From the NCBI GenBank assembly GCA_031317595.1, contig JANCMB010000001.1, positions 1-64,000 of the forward strand: a stretch of 64,000 nt of DNA, given 5' to 3'. A program made the position numbers and the translations under genes. The DNA is from Glutamicibacter sp. PS. GTDB lineage: Bacteria; Actinomycetota; Actinomycetes; Actinomycetales; Micrococcaceae. Positions 55,182-64,000 of the stretch are shown piece after piece; within the stretch, counting starts at the first letter, position 1; every line of letters starts with the position of its first letter. Below the pieces are notes generated by a model. The model made no database searches, was not told the DNA's origin, and saw only the letters and a program-made list of their open reading frames with translations.

Positions 55182-56168
55182 ATGACGCAGAAGATTATTG
55201 CCCCACGGCTGCGAGCCGGTGACACCGTGCGCGTGATCGCCCCGTCCTGCTCACGAAGTTTCGTGATGGAGTACGACAATACTCGATGGATTGACGAGCG
55301 TTTCACCGCGCTGGGACTGCAACTGAGCTTCGGTGCGCATGTGGATGAGCGCGACGAATTCGATTCCACCAGCATTGCGCACCGCGTGGATGATCTGCAC
55401 ACCGCGTTCACCGACGAGACGGTCAACGGGGTGCTCAGCGTCATCGGTGGGTTCAACGCCAATGAGTTGCTGCCCTACCTGGACTTTGATCTCATTGCCG
55501 AGCACCCGAAGGTCTTCTGCGGATACTCCGATTTCACGGTGCTAGCCAACGCCATCCACGCCAAGACCGGGCTGGTGACCTATGTGGGGCCGCACTGGTC
55601 CAGCTTCGGGATGCGTGATCACTTCGAACCCACCGGCCAGTGGTTCCACGACGCACTCTTTGAACACGACTGGCAGATCGAGCACGCCAGTGAATACACC
55701 GACGACCCATGGTTTATGGACCAAGATGCGCGCACCGTGCACAGCACCGACGGACCCTGGGTGCTACACGAGGGAACCACGCAGGGACGCGTGATCGGTG
55801 GGAACCTGTGCACACTGAACTTGTTGCAGGGCACCGAATGGATGCCGCGGCTCGACGGGGCGGTGCTGTTTATCGAAGATGACGCCGCCGGGGATGTGCA
55901 CGAATTCGCCCGTCAGTTCGCCGCGCTGCTACACAGTGCCGCCGGAGAGAGGCTGGCGGGGATTGCCATCGGACGGTTCCAACGGGCCAGCGGCATCGAC
56001 CGGGCGCTGCTCGAAGCGGTGGTGGCCAAGCACCCGCAACTGGCGCAGCTTCCGGTGGTGGCGAACCTCGACTTCGGGCACACCAGCCCGATGTTCACCC
56101 TGCCCATCGGGGGCACCGCGCGGCTTCAGGCCGAAGCCGGCGGCGTCCAGCTGAGCCTAGGCCACTAA
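55182..56168 (+). CDS. MccF-like serine peptidase (S66, LD-carboxypeptidase family)
   Basis: The 328-residue protein has the S66 triad: Ser116 in CGYSDF, Glu232 in FIEDD and His300 in FGHTSP. The longer loop between residues of about 165 and 200 and the Trp-containing segments fit the MccF subgroup, which cleaves acylated amino-acid nucleotides such as processed microcin C, more than the cell-wall LD-carboxypeptidases. A self-protection or recycling role is thus possible. The stop codon overlaps that of the convergent aldehyde dehydrogenase by 4 bp. Confidence 0.78.
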   Translation: MTQKIIAPRLRAGDTVRVIAPSCSRSFVMEYDNTRWIDERFTALGLQLSFGAHVDERDEFDSTSIAHRVDDLHTAFTDETVNGVLSVIGGFNANELLPYLDFDLIAEHPKVFCGYSDFTVLANAIHAKTGLVTYVGPHWSSFGMRDHFEPTGQWFHDALFEHDWQIEHASEYTDDPWFMDQDARTVHSTDGPWVLHEGTTQGRVIGGNLCTLNLLQGTEWMPRLDGAVLFIEDDAAGDVHEFARQFAALLHSAAGERLAGIAIGRFQRASGIDRALLEAVVAKHPQLAQLPVVANLDFGHTSPMFTLPIGGTARLQAEAGGVQLSLGH

Positions 56169-57655
56169 CGCGCCCGGAAGACCGTATCCTGCCAGTCGCG
56201 GTGCGTGGCCGTATCGTGCGAGATGAGCACGTGCTTGATGTTGGTGTATTCGTCGAAGGAGTACTGGCTCATATCCTTGCCCATACCCGAGGCCTTGTAC
56301 CCGCCGTGCGGCATATCCGAAATGATCGGAATGTGCTCGTTGATCCAGACACAACCGGCCTGTATTTCCGCAGAGGCCCGCAGGGCCAAATCCAGGTCCT
56401 TGGTCCAGGCACTGGCCGCCAGCCCATAGGGGGTGTCATTGGCCAGTTCCAGGGCCTGGTCGACCTCGTCGAAGGGCAGCACGGTCAGCACCGGGCCGAA
56501 CACCTCGTCCTGCACGATGGCCGAGTCTTGAGCCGCCGCGGTGATCAGGGTGGGGCGGTAGAAGTTACCCGGGCGCGCTTCGCGGCGTCCGCCGGCGATC
56601 ACCTGAGCCCCGTCGCGCACGGCGGCCTGAACCATGGAATCCACCTTGTCTAGGTGCGCCTGGCTGATCAGCGCGCCCATGTCGGTCCCCGGGTCGGTGG
56701 GGTCGCCGACGACCATGGCCTCCATCAGTTCGGCGACCCGGGCGACGAACTCATCGAAGCGTGAGCGGTGCACATAGGCGCGGGTTGCGGCGGTGCAGTC
56801 TTGGCCGCCATTAATGGTGCAGGCCGCCACCGCACCGTGGGCGGCGGCGTTCAGGTCGGCATCGGCGAACACCACGAAGGGGGCTTTGCCGCCTAATTCC
56901 AGGTGCACCCGGGTGCCGCTTTCGGCGGCCAGCGCCATAATGTGTCGACCTACCGCGGTGGACCCGGTGAAGGAGGTCATGCGCACCAGTTCGTGGCGGA
57001 CGAGGGCCTCTCCCACCACCGGTCCGGTGCCGACCACGATATTGATCACCCCGTCCGGGAGCCCGGCGGCGTGGGCGGCCTCGGCGAAGAGCAACGAGGT
57101 GCCCGGGGTCATTTCGCTGGGCTTGAGCACGATGGTGTTGCCCGCGGCGATGGCCGGCAGAATTTTCCAGGCCGCCATCTGCAGCGGGTAGTTCCACGGG
57201 GCGATGGAGCCGATGACGCCGATGGGTTCGCGGCGGATCATCGAGGTGGAATTGCCCAGATAGTCGCCGGCGGCCAGGCCCTGGAGATTGCGGGCGGCAC
57301 CGGCGAAGAAGCGGACGTTGTCGATGGTGCCGGGCACGTCGAATTCGGTGGACATCCGGATGCTCTTGCCGGTCTGGGCGGTTTCCAGTGCGGCGAGCTG
57401 CTCGGCGCGGGCCTCGACTTCGTCGGCCAGGGCCAGCAGGTGGCCGGAGCGTTCGGCCGGGGTCAGCTTGCTCCACGGGCCGAAGGCGGTTGCGGCGGCG
57501 TTGACCGCGGCGTCGACCTGTTCTGGGCTGGCGGTGTCGATCTCAAGCAGTGGTTCGCCGGTGGCCGGGTTAATGCGGGTGATCGTCTCACCGCTGCCCC
57601 GGTGATAGGCCCCGGCGAAGTACTGGTGTCCGTGCGGGAAGTCGGTGCTGGCCAT
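56165..57655 (-). CDS. Gamma-aminobutyraldehyde dehydrogenase-like enzyme
   Basis: The 496-residue aldehyde dehydrogenase has the general base Glu in HLELGGKAPFVV, the nucleophile Cys in NGGQDCTAATR and the Asn in PWNYPLQM. The NGGQDC(T)A context and HGHQYFAGAYHRG start resemble PatD/Prr-type 4-aminobutanal dehydrogenases, which make GABA from the product of putrescine oxidation. It is the last gene of the reverse-strand set oxidase-cupin-dehydrogenase. Such enzymes also take betaine aldehyde and related amino aldehydes, so the substrate is likely but not proven. Confidence 0.82.
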   Translation of the reverse strand: MASTDFPHGHQYFAGAYHRGSGETITRINPATGEPLLEIDTASPEQVDAAVNAAATAFGPWSKLTPAERSGHLLALADEVEARAEQLAALETAQTGKSIRMSTEFDVPGTIDNVRFFAGAARNLQGLAAGDYLGNSTSMIRREPIGVIGSIAPWNYPLQMAAWKILPAIAAGNTIVLKPSEMTPGTSLLFAEAAHAAGLPDGVINIVVGTGPVVGEALVRHELVRMTSFTGSTAVGRHIMALAAESGTRVHLELGGKAPFVVFADADLNAAAHGAVAACTINGGQDCTAATRAYVHRSRFDEFVARVAELMEAMVVGDPTDPGTDMGALISQAHLDKVDSMVQAAVRDGAQVIAGGRREARPGNFYRPTLITAAAQDSAIVQDEVFGPVLTVLPFDEVDQALELANDTPYGLAASAWTKDLDLALRASAEIQAGCVWINEHIPIISDMPHGGYKASGMGKDMSQYSFDEYTNIKHVLISHDTATHRDWQDTVFRAR

Positions 57656-57676
57656 GAGAGCTCCTTGGATGGGTGG

Positions 57677-58033
57677 TTAGCGGGAAAGATAGAGTTTGCG
57701 CAGGGTGGTGTGGACCTGCCAGTGCGTGCGCATCCCGCCGTGCAGGCGGATCAGGCTTCCGGGGCTCAGCTCGAGTTCTTGGGCGGCGAAGCCGTGCGAC
57801 GCCAGCACCTTCAACGTGGCGGTGCCGGCGATGACCAGGAAGTATTCGTCGTCCTCCACATCCTGCATGGCGCCGACGGACATTTCCCAGAGGCCGATGG
57901 CGCCTGCCGGTGCGTCGGGTAGTTCGTAGAGCGCGGTCGTGGTGGGTTCCTCGCCGAGGCATTGGGGTGGTTCCACCGGGTGGTGGGTTAGCGGCAGGTC
58001 TAACGCGTTGTGCGCGGTGGCGGCCGGGCGCAT
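57677..58033 (-). CDS. Cupin-domain protein
   Basis: The 118-residue protein is a single cupin barrel: GLWEMSVGAMQDVEDDEYFLVIAGTA is motif 1, with fewer metal ligands than usual (Asp/Glu rather than two His), and SPGSLIRLHGG is motif 2. It overlaps the oxidase gene by ATGA and precedes the dehydrogenase by 21 bp. Small cupins of this kind (DUF861-like) are frequent in amine-degradation operons, where their role is unknown; binding of an amine-derived ligand is an inference. Confidence 0.72.
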   Translation of the reverse strand: MRPAATAHNALDLPLTHHPVEPPQCLGEEPTTTALYELPDAPAGAIGLWEMSVGAMQDVEDDEYFLVIAGTATLKVLASHGFAAQELELSPGSLIRLHGGMRTHWQVHTTLRKLYLSR

Positions 58034-59481
58034 CAGGAATCGAATCCCATGCCGAGGGCGTCCATGGCCTTGAGGAAGGCCGAGCGGCGGCCCTGATTCC
58101 GGTCGGCGCGGATCAGCTCATGGGTCATGAGTTTCACCCCGAGCCAGGCGGCCGGTTCGGGTGGGAAGGGCAGGGGTTTGTCGCGGACCATCTGCAATTG
58201 CGTCAGTTCGGTGCGTTCCCCGGAGAGCAGGTCCAGCATGACCTTGGCCCCGAAACGGGTGGCACCCACGCCGAGCCCGGTAAAGCCGGCGCAGTAGGCG
58301 ACCCGGCCGTCGTAGGCAGTGTCGAAGAAGGCGAAGAAGCGTGAACAGGTATCGATCGCTCCGCCCCAGGCGTGGGAGAAACGCACCTCGCTCAACTGCG
58401 GGAAGGAGCCGAGGAAATGTGCCGCGAGTTTGCGGAAGGTGGCGGGGTTGGTGTCGTAGCGCGAGCGCACCCGCCCGCCGAAATGGTAAAGCGCATCGTA
58501 GCCGCCGTAGAGGATCCGGAAGTTCCCCTGCTCATCGACGGTGGGCCGGGCGTAGTGAAAGCGGTTGTTCAAATCCGCCAAGCCGGTGAGTTTCTCCCAG
58601 CCAACGGCCTCGCGCTGTTGTGGGGTCAGCGGCTCGGTCATCAGGGCGTAGTCGTAGACCGGGATGGTGTGCAGCCGGTGCCGGGCGAGCAGCGAGGGGA
58701 AGGCGTTGGTGGCCAGGGCGACGCGGGCGGCATACACCGCGCCGGCCGCGGTGCCCACGCGGAGCCGGCCGGAGGACTCGGTGAGATCCTCGGCGCGGCT
58801 GTGCTCAAAGATGCGCACCCCCAGCTCACGGCAGACGCGGGCCAGTTCCCAGGCCAGCTTGGCCGGGTGCACCAGCACGGTGCCGGTGCGGTCCCAACTG
58901 CCGGCCAAGAAGTCCGGTGAGTCGATCATTGCCCGCGTGGCCGCGGCATCCAGGAAGTCCACCTGTGCATGCTCTTGGGCTTCCTCGCGGAGCCAAGCCA
59001 CCTGATGCGCCTCGGTGGCCACCGAGAGTACGCCCTGCTCGACGAGATCGACGTCCATCGAGTACCGCTTAATGGTGTCGATCAGTTCGGCGAGGTTGGC
59101 GAAGCCCAGTTCGGTCAGCCGGGCGTTTTCGGTGGGCAGGTGGGCTTGGCCATTGGATTCACCGTGCACCAGCGAGGCCTCGCAGAAGCCGCCGTTGCGT
59201 CCGGAGGCGGCCCAGCCGATGCGTTGGGCCTCAAGCAGGACGACGTCGCGCCCCGGGTCGCGTTCCTTCGCCTGTAGCGCGGTCCACAGCCCGGTGTAGC
59301 CGCCGCCGACGATCAGCAGGTCGGCCTGTATCTCGGTGTTCAGCGCGCCGGCCGCGGCGGGGCGGCGGTCGTTATCGAGCCAGTAGGGGGTGTGGCTAGC
59401 GCCTGCTAAGGCGTGGTCGATGGCCGCGGGGGAGATGCGGCGCTCGTGTCGGTCAAAGGTGGTGTCGGTCTGCGGTGCCAT
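58033..59481 (-). CDS. FAD-dependent amine oxidase of the DAO family (PuuB/gamma-glutamylputrescine oxidase-like)
   Basis: The 482-residue flavoenzyme has the dinucleotide site LIVGGGYTGLW (about residue 54), the RIGWAASGRNGGF segment after the second strand and a C-terminal CAGFTGLGVGATRFGAK FAD contact. This is the DadA/PuuB type that oxidises secondary or primary amines to aldehydes with oxygen. A gamma-glutamylputrescine synthetase is not in the window, so free putrescine or another amine may be the substrate. It is the first gene of its operon. The promoter side carries a palindrome at 59660-59674 that recurs upstream of the 2615-3997 dehydrogenase. Confidence 0.82.
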   Translation of the reverse strand: MAPQTDTTFDRHERRISPAAIDHALAGASHTPYWLDNDRRPAAAGALNTEIQADLLIVGGGYTGLWTALQAKERDPGRDVVLLEAQRIGWAASGRNGGFCEASLVHGESNGQAHLPTENARLTELGFANLAELIDTIKRYSMDVDLVEQGVLSVATEAHQVAWLREEAQEHAQVDFLDAAATRAMIDSPDFLAGSWDRTGTVLVHPAKLAWELARVCRELGVRIFEHSRAEDLTESSGRLRVGTAAGAVYAARVALATNAFPSLLARHRLHTIPVYDYALMTEPLTPQQREAVGWEKLTGLADLNNRFHYARPTVDEQGNFRILYGGYDALYHFGGRVRSRYDTNPATFRKLAAHFLGSFPQLSEVRFSHAWGGAIDTCSRFFAFFDTAYDGRVAYCAGFTGLGVGATRFGAKVMLDLLSGERTELTQLQMVRDKPLPFPPEPAAWLGVKLMTHELIRADRNQGRRSAFLKAMDALGMGFDS

Positions 59482-59659
59482 GATGGGTCCTCGGTGGTTC
59501 GGTCGATGCTCCTACTAGGTGGGCATGACACGACGACCAGGGTCCCAGGGCAAGGGTGCTTCCGCTATCCCGGCGTGGCCGGGAGCCGGGGAGCAAGGGC
59601 AGGTGAGGGTAGGATTCCAGGCGCTAGCCACGGTATCCCTCTTCTCAAACAAGCCTCGA

Positions 59660-59674
59660 ATGAATGTGATTCAT
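59660..59674. promoter_or_regulatory. Palindromic site upstream of the DAO-family oxidase operon
   Basis: ATGAATGTGATTCAT is a perfect 6-3-6 palindrome, 179 bp before the oxidase start. The rest of 59482-59704 contains no gene. A close copy lies at 4073-4087, also upstream of an amine-pathway dehydrogenase. Confidence 0.5.
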
Positions 59675-59704
59675 ATCATGTATACGTGAGGCGGGGGTGG
59701 GCCG

Positions 59705-60049
59705 TCAATGGCCGGGGCTGGACGGTTCCGGCGCAAAGTAGAGATCGCTGTGCAGTTTGCAGCCCGGATTGAACGGCGCGGCGCAGTGTGGACACTGTTC
59801 GCTGGCCAGATAACGGGTGACGCTCAGCTCGTGGCGGCACACCCCGCAAAGCACCACCGGTTCCGCGCGGCGCTCCACCGGCCACGGCTGGGCCGCGTGA
59901 TCCGCGAGCTCGGCGTGGCACAGGTGGCAGGGGTAGTAGTAGCCGCAGCAGATGAATTTGATGGCGATGACATCGAGTGCGGTGTGATAGTGCGCGCAAC
60001 GGGTCTGTGCATCCATCTGCACCCCGCGTACCTCGACTGCCTGGCTCAT
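59705..60049 (-). CDS. CHY-type zinc finger protein
   Basis: The 114-residue protein is a bare CHY zinc finger: CAHYHTALDVIAIKFICC supplies the name-giving C-H-Y and later Cys/His pairs (CHLCHAEL, CGVCRHEL, CPHCAAPFNPGC) complete three zinc sites. In eukaryotes the fold occurs in ubiquitin ligases; in bacteria it stands alone with unknown function. The start at 60049 overlaps the stop of the membrane-protein gene (ATGA); the longer frame to 60322 is a shadow. It is the last gene of the copper amine oxidase operon. Confidence 0.78.
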   Translation of the reverse strand: MSQAVEVRGVQMDAQTRCAHYHTALDVIAIKFICCGYYYPCHLCHAELADHAAQPWPVERRAEPVVLCGVCRHELSVTRYLASEQCPHCAAPFNPGCKLHSDLYFAPEPSSPGH

Positions 60050-60459
60050 GCCACCGAGTTTAGCCGCCGTAACGTGCTTCGCGGTGCCCGGCCTTGGGTT
60101 CGGGTGCGCCGCAGTTGCACAGCGCAGAGCAGCATCACCGCGAATTCGGCCGCCGCCATCCAGGCCATGGAGGCGCTCGCCGTGGCGTGCCCGGAGTGGC
60201 TCGCCCCATGCTGATGGACCCACGGAAGACCGAGGATCAGCAGGGCATGAGCGATAACCATGAGCCCGCTCATCAGCATCAGGCCGCCTAGCGCCCCGCC
60301 GCGCCACGCCTCCAGCGCGCACTTGCCGCAGAGCCCGGCCATGGCCACGAGGGCCACGGACCAGTAAAAACCGTGGTGGCCAGCGATGGCCATGACCACG
60401 TGGGCGAACGCCAGCAGCGCGGACAGCATGGCGATCACCCGCGTGGTCAGGCCGCTCAT
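60046..60459 (-). CDS. Small four-helix membrane protein in the amine oxidase operon
   Basis: The 137-residue protein has four predicted helices (roughly 5-25, 32-50, 57-80, 95-115), a CGKC pair after the second (GLCGKCALE) and His-rich stretches (AGHHGF, HQHGASHSGH) that may bind metal. It starts 1 bp after the amine oxidase stop codon and overlaps the CHY gene, so it belongs to that operon. The His and Cys residues suggest copper or zinc handling, as an inference. No family is recognised with certainty. Confidence 0.6.
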   Translation of the reverse strand: MSGLTTRVIAMLSALLAFAHVVMAIAGHHGFYWSVALVAMAGLCGKCALEAWRGGALGGLMLMSGLMVIAHALLILGLPWVHQHGASHSGHATASASMAWMAAAEFAVMLLCAVQLRRTRTQGRAPRSTLRRLNSVA

Positions 60460-60460
60460 G

Positions 60461-62389
60461 CTACTTCTCGCCCGCGCAGCAGCCCGAGTCGCCATTCGAG
60501 TCGCTCGCGCAACAACCGTGCTTGGCCGGCTCGGGGACGTCGAGCACCGGGGAACGGTCGAAGAACCCCTCGGGACGTAGCGTGAAGCCCACGGTGTCTA
60601 CCGGCATGATCGGCCAGTCTTCGGTGCGCGGGAAGTGGGTCAGCGCGAAGCTGTGCCACAGGCTGATCTGTTCGGTGTCCACGTTGTGGTTGGCCTTGAC
60701 CCAGTCGGCCATGCCGCTCACGCCCGGGTTCTGGTTGACGAAGTCGCCGGTGGGGTAACGTTGCGCGGCGTCGCGCTTGGTCACCCAGAGCGACTTGGTG
60801 GCGAAGCTGGCCCGCTTGTTCACGCTCGAACCGTCGGCGGCCAACATGGTGGGGTTACCCTGCGGCAGCAGCTTGTAGCCCACCGGGTGACCCAGCCGGT
60901 TCGTCGACTGCGGGTTGGTCACGATCCAGCTGCGTCCGGCTTCCATGCGGGTGTCGCGGGCTGCTTCCAGCTCGGTGGCCAGCACCCGGTGGCTGCGGGT
61001 GAAGGCGTTGCCGCGCGGGTTCTCCTCGCTGAAGGGCAGGCGCACGGCCTCTTCTTCGATGACGCGGCTGGGGCCGTCGTCCAGCGCAAAGTCCAGCCGG
61101 GCGCCGAAGATGTGCTGGTGGAAAGGGGCGCCGAGCCCTGGGGCCAGCTCGGAGGCGAAGCGCTCGTCGCGCATGGCCGAGGTGAAGACGATGCCGGTGG
61201 CCTTGGCTTCGAATTCGATGGTGCCATCGAGGTAGAGGTACCAGTAGAAGCCGTAGTCGTAGTTGCCCACGGTGGTGAAGAAGGAGATAACCAGGCGGCG
61301 GTTGCGGCGCGTGTATTTGACCCCGGACCAGTCGTCGGAGTGCTTGGCCAGAATCGAGGCGTCCTCCTCGTGCATGCAGATGCCGTTGAGGATGGTGCGT
61401 GGATTGCCCTGGTTGTCGGCGATCACCGGGGAGATGTAGTGGATTTCGCCGAGGCAGTCGCAGCCGAGTTCCAGGGAGTTGGCGCAGGAGCCGATGAGGT
61501 ACTCGCCGGTGTCGAAGTAGTTCTGCCAGCTGCGCACCGGGGATGGGTCGCCGTAGGGGACGAGCATTTCGGCGATGGAGGCTCGGTTCAAAATGGTGCG
61601 GCGTGCGCCCTTGTCCTTATCGTCGAAGGCGATGTTGTAGAGCACCAGGCCCTCGCGCATGTCGAAGCCGACATCCAGCGACCACTTTTCCCATTCGACG
61701 TGGTTGCTGTCGCTGACGCTGAAGCTCGGGCCCTCGGGCTGGGTGATCTCGATGGGCTTCTGGCTGGTGCGCAGCTCGCCGGTCAGCGAGGGGTCGGTGT
61801 AGTTGCCATGCTCGGCCGGGATGTCGACGACACCGAAATCCAGGATCTGGTCGACCTGCTTCGCAATGGTGTCCACGTAGACCACCAGCCCGTCGATGGG
61901 GTGAGCCCAGGCCGAATCGGTGGGGTGATCCTGGCGGAAGGCCAGGCCGCGTAGCATGCGGCGCCCGACCTCCTCGGGGTATTCAAAGACGCCGGCGGAG
62001 AGCGGGGCCACGCGCACCTGCTCGGTGCTCAGCCCGCGTTTGGCCAGGGCCTCGACCCAGCGCGGGTCGGCATTGACGATTTCTTCGACGCTTCCGAAGT
62101 CCTCGGCGAGTACCGGTAGCTGCCCGGTGGCGCCCGGGTCGAGCTCGGTGACCGACTCGACGCTGGCCTCGCTCAGGTTCAGCACGATGTCCTTGGGCTC
62201 ATTCAGTTTCACATCGAGCGTCATCACGCGCACGCGGCGGTGCTGCGGGTGCTGGACGCTGGGGTCCTCGAGTCCTAGGTAGGCGACGCGGGTGTCGCTG
62301 CCGAAGAGGGAGTTGGCGGACAGTAGCTCGCGGGCCTGATGCACCTCGTCGGCGGACAGTAGCTGGTAGTTGGCGGTCTGGACGGTCAT
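60461..62389 (-). CDS. Copper-containing primary amine oxidase (topaquinone enzyme)
   Basis: The 642-residue protein matches the Arthrobacter phenethylamine/histamine oxidase type. Tyr377 in VGNYDYG is the residue that becomes topaquinone, Asp293 in YFDTGEYL is the catalytic base, and copper is held by His424, His426 (FHQHIF) and His585 ([11 protein letters not shown]). It oxidises primary amines to aldehydes, with ammonia and hydrogen peroxide as by-products. An extra cysteine-rich end (two CC pairs at 626-627 and 637-638) is unusual and might bind copper. No secretion signal is seen, so it is cytoplasmic. It is divergent from a TetR gene with a perfect palindrome between. Confidence 0.9.
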   Translation of the reverse strand: MTVQTANYQLLSADEVHQARELLSANSLFGSDTRVAYLGLEDPSVQHPQHRRVRVMTLDVKLNEPKDIVLNLSEASVESVTELDPGATGQLPVLAEDFGSVEEIVNADPRWVEALAKRGLSTEQVRVAPLSAGVFEYPEEVGRRMLRGLAFRQDHPTDSAWAHPIDGLVVYVDTIAKQVDQILDFGVVDIPAEHGNYTDPSLTGELRTSQKPIEITQPEGPSFSVSDSNHVEWEKWSLDVGFDMREGLVLYNIAFDDKDKGARRTILNRASIAEMLVPYGDPSPVRSWQNYFDTGEYLIGSCANSLELGCDCLGEIHYISPVIADNQGNPRTILNGICMHEEDASILAKHSDDWSGVKYTRRNRRLVISFFTTVGNYDYGFYWYLYLDGTIEFEAKATGIVFTSAMRDERFASELAPGLGAPFHQHIFGARLDFALDDGPSRVIEEEAVRLPFSEENPRGNAFTRSHRVLATELEAARDTRMEAGRSWIVTNPQSTNRLGHPVGYKLLPQGNPTMLAADGSSVNKRASFATKSLWVTKRDAAQRYPTGDFVNQNPGVSGMADWVKANHNVDTEQISLWHSFALTHFPRTEDWPIMPVDTVGFTLRPEGFFDRSPVLDVPEPAKHGCCASDSNGDSGCCAGEK

Positions 62390-62426
62390 TGGAGACTCCT
62401 GTGTGCGGTGTTGGATGGGTCACGTG

Positions 62427-62446
62427 TTTCTCTATGACTGTAGAGA
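62427..62446. promoter_or_regulatory. TetR-type operator between amine oxidase and its regulator
   Basis: TTCTCTA (62427-62433) and TAGAGAA (62440-62446) form a perfect 7-bp inverted repeat around a 6-bp spacer in the 127-bp divergent region, 37 bp before the amine oxidase start. Confidence 0.65.
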
Positions 62447-62516
62447 ATAATCGCTGAGTAGACTCGAAGACAAGAGGTTGCGACAAACTTCTGGTCCACG
62501 CACCTAGGATTGAGCC

Positions 62517-63110
62517 ATGCCCCGGATTATCGACCACGACTCAAAACGCCGCGAGATTATCGAGATCACGTGGCGCTTCATCGCCCAACACGGCTACGAT
62601 AAATTGAATCTGCGGGATCTGGCGGCCGCCGCGGGGTACGCCAACGGCGGGCTGAAAACCTACTTCGCCACGCGGGATGACATCCTGGTGGCCACCTTCC
62701 AGTACGTCTTTGACTCGACCAACCGACGGATCGAAAGAGAGACCCAGGGACTTGAAGGATTCGCCGCCGTGCGAGCCTTCGCCCGTGAAGTGATGCCACT
62801 GGATGAGCGGCGTCGCGACGAGGCGCGCGTGGTGGTGCACTTCTGGCATATGGCCTTGCAACACCGCACCTTTGGTGAGCTCAACGCCCGCTCCATGGAT
62901 GACTGGCGGCACCGGCTCGATCGGTGGTTGGGCCAGGAACTGCCCGAGGATCAGGTGCGTGCCGCGCGAGATGGACTGATGAACTTCCTCATGGGAACCC
63001 AGTCCGCCGCGGTGCTCGACCCGCAGGTCAATACCGCCACGAGCCTGCAGGAGCAGCTCGACTTCATCGTGCAGACGCTCCAGCGGCTCGCGGCCGAGCG
63101 GCGGGGCTAG
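62517..63110 (+). CDS. TetR-family regulator (BetI-like)
   Basis: The 197-residue protein has a helix-turn-helix at about residues 20-55 (LNLRDLAAAAGYANGGLKTYF, written here with its usual end FATRDDILV) and a BetI-like C-terminal domain. BetI-type members sense quaternary or primary amines. Its divergent position to the copper amine oxidase, with a palindrome between, makes it the likely repressor of the oxidase operon, released by the amine substrate. Confidence 0.8.
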   Translation: MPRIIDHDSKRREIIEITWRFIAQHGYDKLNLRDLAAAAGYANGGLKTYFATRDDILVATFQYVFDSTNRRIERETQGLEGFAAVRAFAREVMPLDERRRDEARVVVHFWHMALQHRTFGELNARSMDDWRHRLDRWLGQELPEDQVRAARDGLMNFLMGTQSAAVLDPQVNTATSLQEQLDFIVQTLQRLAAERRG

Positions 63111-63142
63111 CGGCCCGCTACGATCTGCCGTACATTCATCTG

Positions 63143-63170
63143 TGAGGCGCGCCTCATCGGGCTGTACTAT
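63143..63170 (+). promoter_or_regulatory. Promoter and palindrome upstream of the AraC gene
   Basis: TGAGGCGCGCCTCA (63143-63156) is a perfect 14-bp palindrome at the -35 position of a promoter whose -10 would be TACTAT (63165-63170). It may be an operator for the adjacent AraC or TetR regulator. Confidence 0.45.
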
Positions 63171-63189
63171 CGCGCGCCGCGGAGGACTT

Positions 63190-64000
63190 ATGTATCAAAC
63201 TCAACAGGTGGATTCCTTTGCCGCGTGGTCGCGGCTGATTTCACAGGCCTTCGTGCCCCTGGAATCGGAACAGGTCGCCTCCGGTCATTTCTCGGCCTCG
63301 CTGGCGGTGAATATGCTCGACGACATCGGGTTGATGCGCATCGCTTCCAAACCACACGCGGTATTGCGTACCGACGCGCTGGCCGCGGCCGGCGACGGGG
63401 CCTACTTCAAGGTTTCGCTCCAGGTCACCGGGCACGGGATGCTGATCCAAGACGGCCGGGAAGTCACCCTGGCCCCGGGTGAGCTGGCCATCTACGATAC
63501 CCAGCGCCCCTACTCACTGGTCTTCGACGCCCCGGCCAAGGTGATGGTCGTGATGATCCCGCAGGATAGCTTCCGGCTCACCCGCGCCGAGGTGGCGCAG
63601 ATTACCGCCACCAAGCTCGATGCCGCGCACCCACTGACCGGCACCGTGGCACCCCTGCTTAGTCATTTGGGGGAGCATTTGCCGCACTGGGATAACTACG
63701 GCGGTGCGGCACTGGCGCATAATGCGGTGGACCTGCTGGGCACCGCGATGTCAGCCATTTTGGGCAGCTCCGTTCAGGGTAACGCCCGGGAACGTCAACG
63801 TCGCGGCATCCTGCAATATATCGAGCGGCATCTGGCCGATCCGCGGCTGAACGCGCACTTTGTGGCCGAAGCGAATTTCATTTCGGTCCGAACCCTGCAC
63901 GCTCTGTTTGCCGATCAGCCGCGTACCGTGGCGGCCCATATTGCCGCGCTGCGCATGCAACGAGCCGCGGAACTGTTGACCGACCCGCTGCTGGCCACGG
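63190..64000 (+). CDS. AraC-family regulator (3' end outside the window)
   Basis: The frame starts at an ATG with GGAGG 5 nt upstream and stays open to the right edge, giving 270 residues. The first 190 or so form the AraC-binding-like domain common in actinobacterial regulators of aromatic or amine catabolism (SRLISQAFVPLE near the start, and GELAIYDTQRPYSLVF). The C-terminal DNA-binding domain begins near residue 205 (RGILQYIERHLADPRL, VAEANFISVRTLHALF) and is cut off in its second helix-turn-helix. It might activate the neighbouring amine oxidase, or a gene outside the window. Confidence 0.8.
   Translation, partial: MYQTQQVDSFAAWSRLISQAFVPLESEQVASGHFSASLAVNMLDDIGLMRIASKPHAVLRTDALAAAGDGAYFKVSLQVTGHGMLIQDGREVTLAPGELAIYDTQRPYSLVFDAPAKVMVVMIPQDSFRLTRAEVAQITATKLDAAHPLTGTVAPLLSHLGEHLPHWDNYGGAALAHNAVDLLGTAMSAILGSSVQGNARERQRRGILQYIERHLADPRLNAHFVAEANFISVRTLHALFADQPRTVAAHIAALRMQRAAELLTDPLLAT

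Overview
The window is high-GC DNA with dense, mostly correct Shine-Dalgarno-led genes, and it looks like an actinobacterial chromosome of the Micrococcaceae type (Arthrobacter/Glutamicibacter and relatives). The clues are a DUF222-HNH protein, a DUF6318 lipoprotein next to a PKD-like protein, a DtxR-type iron box, a Zur-type zinc box, an LAETG sortase substrate, a tandem glycine riboswitch and an Arthrobacter-type copper amine oxidase. The genus is an inference from gene content. No tRNA, rRNA, CRISPR array, phage or transposase was seen. Two stretches (1-2533 and about 32700-34270) read visibly lower in GC than the rest.

Layout. 1-2600: the end of a repeat-rich cell-wall protein, then an overlapping DUF5819/HTTM gene pair. 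2615-11300: polyamine/GABA block with a succinate-semialdehyde-type dehydrogenase, an aldo-keto reductase, a PotABCD-like ABC importer and a divergent GntR regulator coupled to a Cache-domain protein. 11398-15004: a tiny acidic protein, an alpha/beta hydrolase and HrpB helicase. 15001-24300: nitrilase-family amidase, a candidate C-rich-loop small RNA, acyl-CoA dehydrogenase with a TetR regulator, an 11-mer-repeat protein, PhzF plus an MFS exporter, an AMIN-like secreted protein, MscS, a YqaJ nuclease and a thioredoxin-like protein. 24417-32510: a FtsX-type ABC pair and a ferric-siderophore uptake locus whose ATPase is fused to a siderophore-interacting reductase. 32697-40734: lipoprotein/PKD pair, MarR with a glutathionyl-hydroquinone-reductase-like enzyme, HNH protein, RNase HI fusion, beta-lactamase-family hydrolase and SGNH hydrolase. 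40823-47430: glycine riboswitch, gcvP-gcvT-gcvH, an internally deleted glyA remnant and sdaA. 47781-56168: MgtE, an Rv2629/Balon-like eRF1-family protein, a CPBP protease, YibE/F, an orphan zinc-binding lipoprotein, a CDP-glycerol transferase-like protein and an MccF-like S66 peptidase. 56165-64000: amine catabolism (aminobutyraldehyde dehydrogenase, cupin, DAO-family oxidase; CHY zinc finger, membrane protein, copper amine oxidase), a TetR regulator and a truncated AraC regulator.

How it works together. The two ends share a theme: the importer brings in polyamines, the DAO-family and copper amine oxidases make aldehydes, the 56165-57655 dehydrogenase would give GABA, and the 2615-3997 dehydrogenase would finish the route to succinate. 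A similar 15-bp palindromic site lies upstream of both the 2615-3997 gene and the 58033-59481 operon. The centre is a glycine-to-serine-to-pyruvate route in which the serine hydroxymethyltransferase step is broken locally. The most novel-looking element is an RNA-like segment at 16320-16457: three consecutive hairpins that all present the same UCCCCCAA loop, followed by a strong hairpin.
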